From Vesta saturnalis (lineage: Eukaryota > Arthropoda > Insecta > Coleoptera > Lampyridae), in assembly GCA_036346205.1 (NCBI GenBank), contig JARFJB010001984.1:514501-578500 (forward strand): a stretch of DNA of 64,000 bases. Direction: 5' to 3'. Below the pieces are notes generated by a model, which saw nothing but the letters and a program-made list of their open reading frames with translations, was not told where the DNA came from and did no database searches. Every line of letters starts with the position of its first letter. The stretch's first letter is position 1. The translations under genes and the position numbers were made by a program. Shown here piece after piece: positions 53,201-59,800 of this stretch.

Positions 53201-56200
53201 GAGGTCCCGTCTCCTTACCTTTATTAAATACTATTCTTACACAACCAGTGTATGCAGTGTGGGTCAACACTAAGCTGGAAATATTACACACCAAAATATT
53301 ATGTTTGAGCTCATCGTGCCTTGTACAGATGTCGCTGGTTTAAGAGATACAGAGTGTTGAACGATAAGATTGTATTCTGAAAATTCTCAGTAATTTAGAA
53401 AGTTTTGATAGTATGACTCTCAAATTGGTAGTGTTGGTTTTTGTGGTATAAGAATTGCGAATTTGAAGCTTACTTTGACATTGCTTGTAGAGGGCGCTAT
53501 TTTGACGGTATTATGTACGTAAATCAAAACATTTTTTTGTTTGTTAAGCTATGCTTAAAAAAAATACCGCGACATACTAATTTTTCCAACGGTGGGATGC
53601 GTAATATGATTTGTATGTTTGCTCAGGCTAATTTTAATTGACATTGAAACCTGTAAATATAAATAACTCAGAAACCGATAAAGTTAGGCGACCTAAACAA
53701 GAGTACATTTTTATGTAGAATTGAACGTTCTTTTGGATGTTTTACTTTTTTCCAGCATAGCTCAACAAATAAAAACATATGTTTTGTTTTACCTAAATGC
53801 TACACAATACGGTGAAACTAACACCTCTAGAAACAACGCTTCACATTCGCAAGTTTCAACCAAAAACTCAACACTACCAATTTTCAGATTCATGTTATCA
53901 AAATTATTGAGTAGTTTCAGAATCAAATTTAAAATTTCAACACCCTGAATCTCTTAAACCAGCGACAGTCGTATAAGGCTTGATGAGCTCAAACATAATA
54001 TTTTGGTGTTTAATATTTCCAGCTTAGTGTTGGCCCATTCATTCCGACTGACCCTGTATAACTTGTGGTTTCTTTAATGTTTTTTAGTATTATACGGCCT
54101 GTATCAACACTACCAATGCACACCGCCAGAGGTTTATTATTGCATAAAACGACCCGCTGTTTTAGAAAATGACGCCCCCCTTCCCCAGACATAACGCAGG
54201 AAACAGTAGTATCGATGTATCAACGATATGCACCGGTTCTGCAATCATTTTAATTAGAGTAGCAAGCTAGCATTGCAATAGGAAGAAAACACTATCATAC
54301 CACTATTACTAGAACCATCGGTGCAGTTATAGTGCTTAATTTGTGCCATTTCGTCAAAATTCTATCTAACACACGTAGTGTATCGCACAATTTAGCTCTT
54401 GGCCAGTGAAGAAATTAGTTTTGAACGAAGTTTGTGTATAAATATAGACTTTGGGCAACGTTTGTTCCAAATCCAAACCAACACACATGTCTCACGGCAA
54501 CCAATTTTGCCATACCCCAATGGAATTGGTATATAAATATAGATTTGGAACAACATTTAGCGCAAACACTCATCAGGTACAACATTCAGTTCTTGGTTAT
54601 CGAGTAAATCCATTTTGCCTCGACCCCAACAAAATTTGTCAAAAATATATAGTTTTTGCAAAATTCGGTCCTAATGCTGACCTACTTATGAAATCTAAAA
54701 TTGGGCGCTTAACCGTCAAGGGAATCAAAATTGCCGAGATTCCAACAAAATATAGATTTTACGCAACGCTGGGCTCCAAAATTTCACCAACACTAACAGG
54801 GCACAGAAATTGGACCATCGAGGAAATCAATTTTGCCGCGACTGTATAAATATAGACCTTGGGTAAAATTCTGACCAATACCCATGGACACACAACATTT
54901 GGCTTTTAGCCATCGAGGGAATCAATTTTTCCGCAATCACAACCAAACTGGTAGATAAATATAGATTTTTGACAACATTCAGCCTAAATTTTAACAGAAA
55001 CTCAAATTTTGTTGAGATGTTTGCAAAATGAGCCACAAGAATGTTTGTCAAATTTTGGGTTGAATTTGGGAATTAGTGGAAGTTGTCTATGTGTTTTGCA
55101 GTATTTTACAAAATTTCATATTTCTCGGAAATAACTGATTTTATCGAATTTAAGAAAGCACCTTTTTTATTAGGAAAATAGTTGGGGAATAAACTGAAAG
55201 TTTTTTAAGTTTGTTGCTTTATCCTTGTAAAAGTGAGCTAAGTATAAGCCTGACTTTCTACAATATCTTTATACCTAACGGTACTGCGAAAATGGATTAT
55301 TGATACGATTAACGTATTCATCAAATTTTCATTAAATTCTAAAATATAATTTTAGAGATCAATAAAAATGTGTTTTCAATTTTCAACATTACAGCCCTAT
55401 AACTATGCAAAGGCAGCAAAAAAAAGCTATATGAAGTACCAATATTATTTTCCAAGTTTTGGCCTTTCATTCTGAGACACCCTGTATATTGTTGAAGTAA
55501 TGGCAAAATTGATTCCCTTGATGGAAATCGGTGTGTAAATATAGATTTTGGGCAGCATTCATGTGATACATAATTTAACTCTTGGTCATCGAGTAAATCC
55601 ATTTTGTCGCGACCCCAATGAAGTTGGTTTATAAATATATATCTTAGAATTTAGCTCAAATGCTGACCAATACTCATGGTACACAAATTTGGCTTTCCGC
55701 CATCAAAGAAATCAAGTTTGCCGCAACACTGACAAAAGTGGAGTGTAAATATTTATTTTGGCCCACGTTCTGTCCAAATGCTCACTAACACGCATGGGCT
55801 AAGGTATTTAGACCACCAACGAAATTGGTGTATAAATATAAATTTTCGGTAAAAGTTAGACTAAATTTTAAAAAACGCACAAAATTTAGCTCTTTGTCAC
55901 TGACTGGATCCATTTTGCCTTAAAATATTGTATATAAATATTGATTTTGGCCACCATTTAGCCCAAATTTTGACAAGCATTCTTGCGGCGCAAAATTCAT
56001 TCCATTTTGCAGACACCTCAACACAATCGGTGTATAAATATTTCCACAAATAAGAAAATTATGTATTTTCTATTCATTTTTTTTAAAGCTATACAGAAAA
56101 AAAAAGTTCAATCAGTTTCTTGTTTTCTTCTACTCTAAAACTTATTGCTTTTTGTCAATATCTTCGATGTTTATCTGGGGATTTGGTAACAAGAAAATAC

Positions 56201-56837
56201 TGAAACGACGACCGACCAAGTATGAAATTTAGTGACGAAAATAATAAGCTTACGCTAAAGCGTTCGCTTAATAAGTAAACTCATACATAAACCATTAAGA
56301 AATCGTCATATTGTACTGCTAAATTGGCCTCTATTGCTTTTCACCTTGACACCGCTTGGATATGTATTCAATAATACTACAACTATGTACAAAATTAGAA
56401 CTAAATCAGTTAATGTATCTCGAAAATTTGTGTACTCGCGTGTTATATATCAAACGGTTGCCAACGCGATCCAAATACTATGAAAACCTAATGTAATTGC
56501 TATTTAATATCAATGAGTAATGAATAATAGACCCGATTCAATTTGGCAACGGTGTGGGCCGTCCCAATCACGCGTAGTACAATATACGGCCGTCCCATAC
56601 GTTCGAACTGTACATAATATATACTTTCTGGCCGTCATATTGCGGTTTTACGAGATGCCGTCATATTGATAGGAATATGGATTTTTCTTAAAAAAATGAG
56701 GTAGTATTTTTCATCAAAAGTCAGGTCTAAAATTCATTATCTTGCACTATACGCGGTGTATATTCACTTATATATGCTGCTTTTAGTGGACGTCCGATGC
56801 TTGTTCCATGTACGGCCGCCGGATTGATATCGGGATG

Positions 56838-56893
<56 letters not shown>

Positions 56894-59800
56894 CTGCGTA
56901 GCCCAAATTTGTGGTTTTCTTTGATAACTCCCTTATTATTAGGAATTAAAAAAAAGTTAATAAGTAACTGCCATTCATTTTCTGAGCTGCATCAGATAAA
57001 ATTATTTACAACTTTTAGGGGCCCTACAGGACCGTATTTTGTTTTTTTAAATGGAGCCCCTATATTTTTATTGCGGATTTAGATTCCCCGTTAAAAATTA
57101 ACGGGCTTTTTTACACCATTTATGACGCCTACCAACGATAGTTACAGAGTTAATCGCAATTGTTTAAAAATGCACAGAGGATTACAATACAAAAGTAAGA
57201 AAGCGTTTCCTTCTGACTATTATCTCCTGTTACGATCATACCTTAGGCATAGAACCTTCCAAACAAGAATTGCTCAAGACATCTCCCAAGTTAAATAAAT
57301 AAAACCAGGAGTTCCGCAAGGGAGCGTTCTCGGACCTATGTTGTATCTATTATTTACCTCTGACCTAACCACAACCGAATTAACCGAAATAGGCACATTT
57401 GCTGACGACACAGCCATGCTTGCATATAGCGAAAACCCAGTAGCAGCATCACCTGCACTACAAAATCATTTAAACCAAATTGAAGAATAGTTACATAAGT
57501 GAAGAATCACAGTCAACGAGACTAAATAAATCCATGTTACTGTCACGACAAAACACCAAGAATGCTCAGCCCTTAATGGTACTATTCTCCCTCACTCCAC
57601 TGAAGTTAAATACCTGGGGAGTCATATTGACAAAAGACTGACATGGAAGACTCATATTAACAAGAAATGGACCTAAAATTGGCCCATTGGGAAACATTCT
57701 AATCTAGCACTTGAAAGCAAGATACTGTTGTATAAGTCAGTCATCAGACCAATCTGGACCTATGGGTGTCAGCTATGGGGATGCGCAAGTCGATCGAATG
57801 TCGAAATATTAAAACTTTTCCAGTCCAAAGTCATCCGAATTATGGCAGCCGCACCCTGGTACGTGTCAAATCGGACACTTCATGCAGACTTCAACATCCC
57901 CTATGTGGAAGACATAATCAAACAGTATGCCATCAAACACTGGAGCTTCACCCCAATGAAACTAACATCCTAAACTCTGACGCCTCCAAAGAAAGTCGCC
58001 AAAAGGCTTAACTGTTTAAAGAAGGGATGACTCCACAGGGAGCCTACCGCTCAAGACCCAACAATACAAAACATTAGCTCATAGAACGTATTAATATTCT
58101 GATTGCTAATAATGTAATAAATACAAAAAAAACGTATGTAGAACTGATGTAAATTCTAATATGAGATTACAGTCAAATTGCTTGTATTAAAAGAATGTGA
58201 GCCTGCAATATCGCAAGGATTCATACATACCAAAGTTTTGTTATGAACAAATAAATTCAAAAGTATGTAATTAAGAATTATTAATTTTATTAAATACATA
58301 AATAAACAGTTTACCTTGAGTAGGATTTGAACCTACATTATCTACTTTGCTAGGGTAGCGCTCTAACAAGCTGAGCTATGGAGATACAAGCCTCAATCGT
58401 TGTAAATTTTATCTTTATGTATGTATAACTGATGTCAATTCTAAGTATAAAGAGATTACAGTCAAATTACCTATATTAATAGATGTGAGCCTTCAATATC
58501 ACAAGGATTCACACATACCAAAGCAAGTTGACAAATGTTAAATTATTATAAGTTTTGTTATGAACGAATTAGTTCAAAGTATATAATTAAGAATTATTAA
58601 TTTTATTAAATACATAAATAAAAAGTTTGCCTCGAGTAGGATTTGAACCTATGACATCTACATTACTAGTGTAGCGCTCTAACCATTTGAGCTAAAGAGA
58701 TACAAGTCCCAATCCATATAAATTTTGTTTTTATGTATGTAGAACTGATGTAAATTCTAAATATAAAGAGATTACAATCACCTTAGTTACATTAATACAA
58801 TGTGTGGCTGCAATAACGCACGATTCACACATACCAAAGCAACTTGACTAATGTTAAATTATTAGAAGTTTTGTTATGAACGAATAAGTTCAAAAGTATG
58901 TAATTAAAGATTATTAATTTTATTAAATGCATAAATAAAAAGTTTAGGATTTGAACCTACGACATTGTTTTGTTACAAACGAAAAAGTTCAAAAGTAAAT
59001 ATGTAATTAAAAATGATTATTAATTTTATTATATAATACATAAATAAAAAGTTTACCTCGAGTAGGATTTGAACCTACGACATCTAGTTGTACTTTTTGT
59101 ATGTATGTAGAACATACATTAAGACAAAATTGATTCCTCAGTTGGTTAGAGTGCTACTCTAGCAAAGTAGATGTCGTAGGTCCAAATCCTACTCAAGGTA
59201 AACTTTTTATTCATGTATTTAATAAAATTAATAAAAATTTTTAATTACATATTTACTTTTGAACACATTCGTTCATAACACCACTTTAAAATATCTATGC
59301 CAGATATACATATTCACAATTTAAAACTTGAACATTGTTATGAGAAAGAAAAAAAATGCAATAACCATAAAACTGAATGTGAATATTTTATAATTTCTAA
59401 TAAACTCAAATAGTGTTGAATACTACAATTTCTACACACTGTGACAAAATGAACTTGAGATAGATAGTTTTAAACGTGCAAAATACATTTTTCTGTTGCT
59501 CAAAAATTGTTTGAAAATTTTAAAAATTGTTGTGCATACTTTTAAAATAATATATTACGTTTTAATTGTCTAGCATGCTATGTAACGAGAATTCAAAACT
59601 CTGGATTGGAATTAATATTACAAAAATGGAGTCATAGTTTACTAGAAGTGGATTTAGCATGGTCTACTGACACACCATCCTTGGATGCTGCAGTATTTGC
59701 ACTTGCAGAGAAAGGAGCATGTTCTCCATTACGGTTAGTTAGACAAAACATTTATTTACAATATTAAACATTATTTTACAGAACATTAAATTTATGTGGG

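Larger units (their letters stand above)
44271..56837. mobile_element. Candidate 12.6-kb unit with inverted ends and subterminal GACGGCC motifs
   Basis: The left end reads ATTTATCCAGCTATCAATAG followed by GACGGCCATACATGG. The reverse complement of the right end reads ATTTACATCCCGATATCAAT followed by CCGGCGGCCGTACATGG. They match over about 40 bp with a 2-nt gap and a handful of mismatches. Each end also carries extra GACGGCC words pointing the same way relative to the tip (left within 44288-44580, right within 56545-56820). (AT)n flanks both sides. Inside is a tyrosine-recombinase gene. Whether one mobile unit or two unrelated copies of a shared terminal repeat is present cannot be decided here. 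Confidence 0.45.
58100..59290 (-). repeat. Array of ~310-bp units, each carrying a tRNA-like sequence
   Basis: Direct units start near 58128, 58425 and 58735 with ATGTATGTA(T/G)AACTGATGT. They contain GGATTCACACATACCAAAGC, then TTTTGTTATGAACGAAT, ATTAATTTTATTAAATACAT and finally the tRNA-like segment on the minus strand. Later units (to about 59095) are shortened. The last one (about 59105-59290) is inverted, putting its tRNA-like segment on the + strand. Confidence 0.8.

Noticed and set aside
54451..54849. 132-codon open frame MGNVCSKS...
   Set aside because: It lies wholly inside the ~105-bp tandem repeat and repeats the same peptide phrases.
58313..59199. Functional tRNA gene cluster
   Set aside because: Acceptor stems are badly paired and two units are fragments, so functional tRNA genes are unlikely. 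Listed only as tRNA-like.
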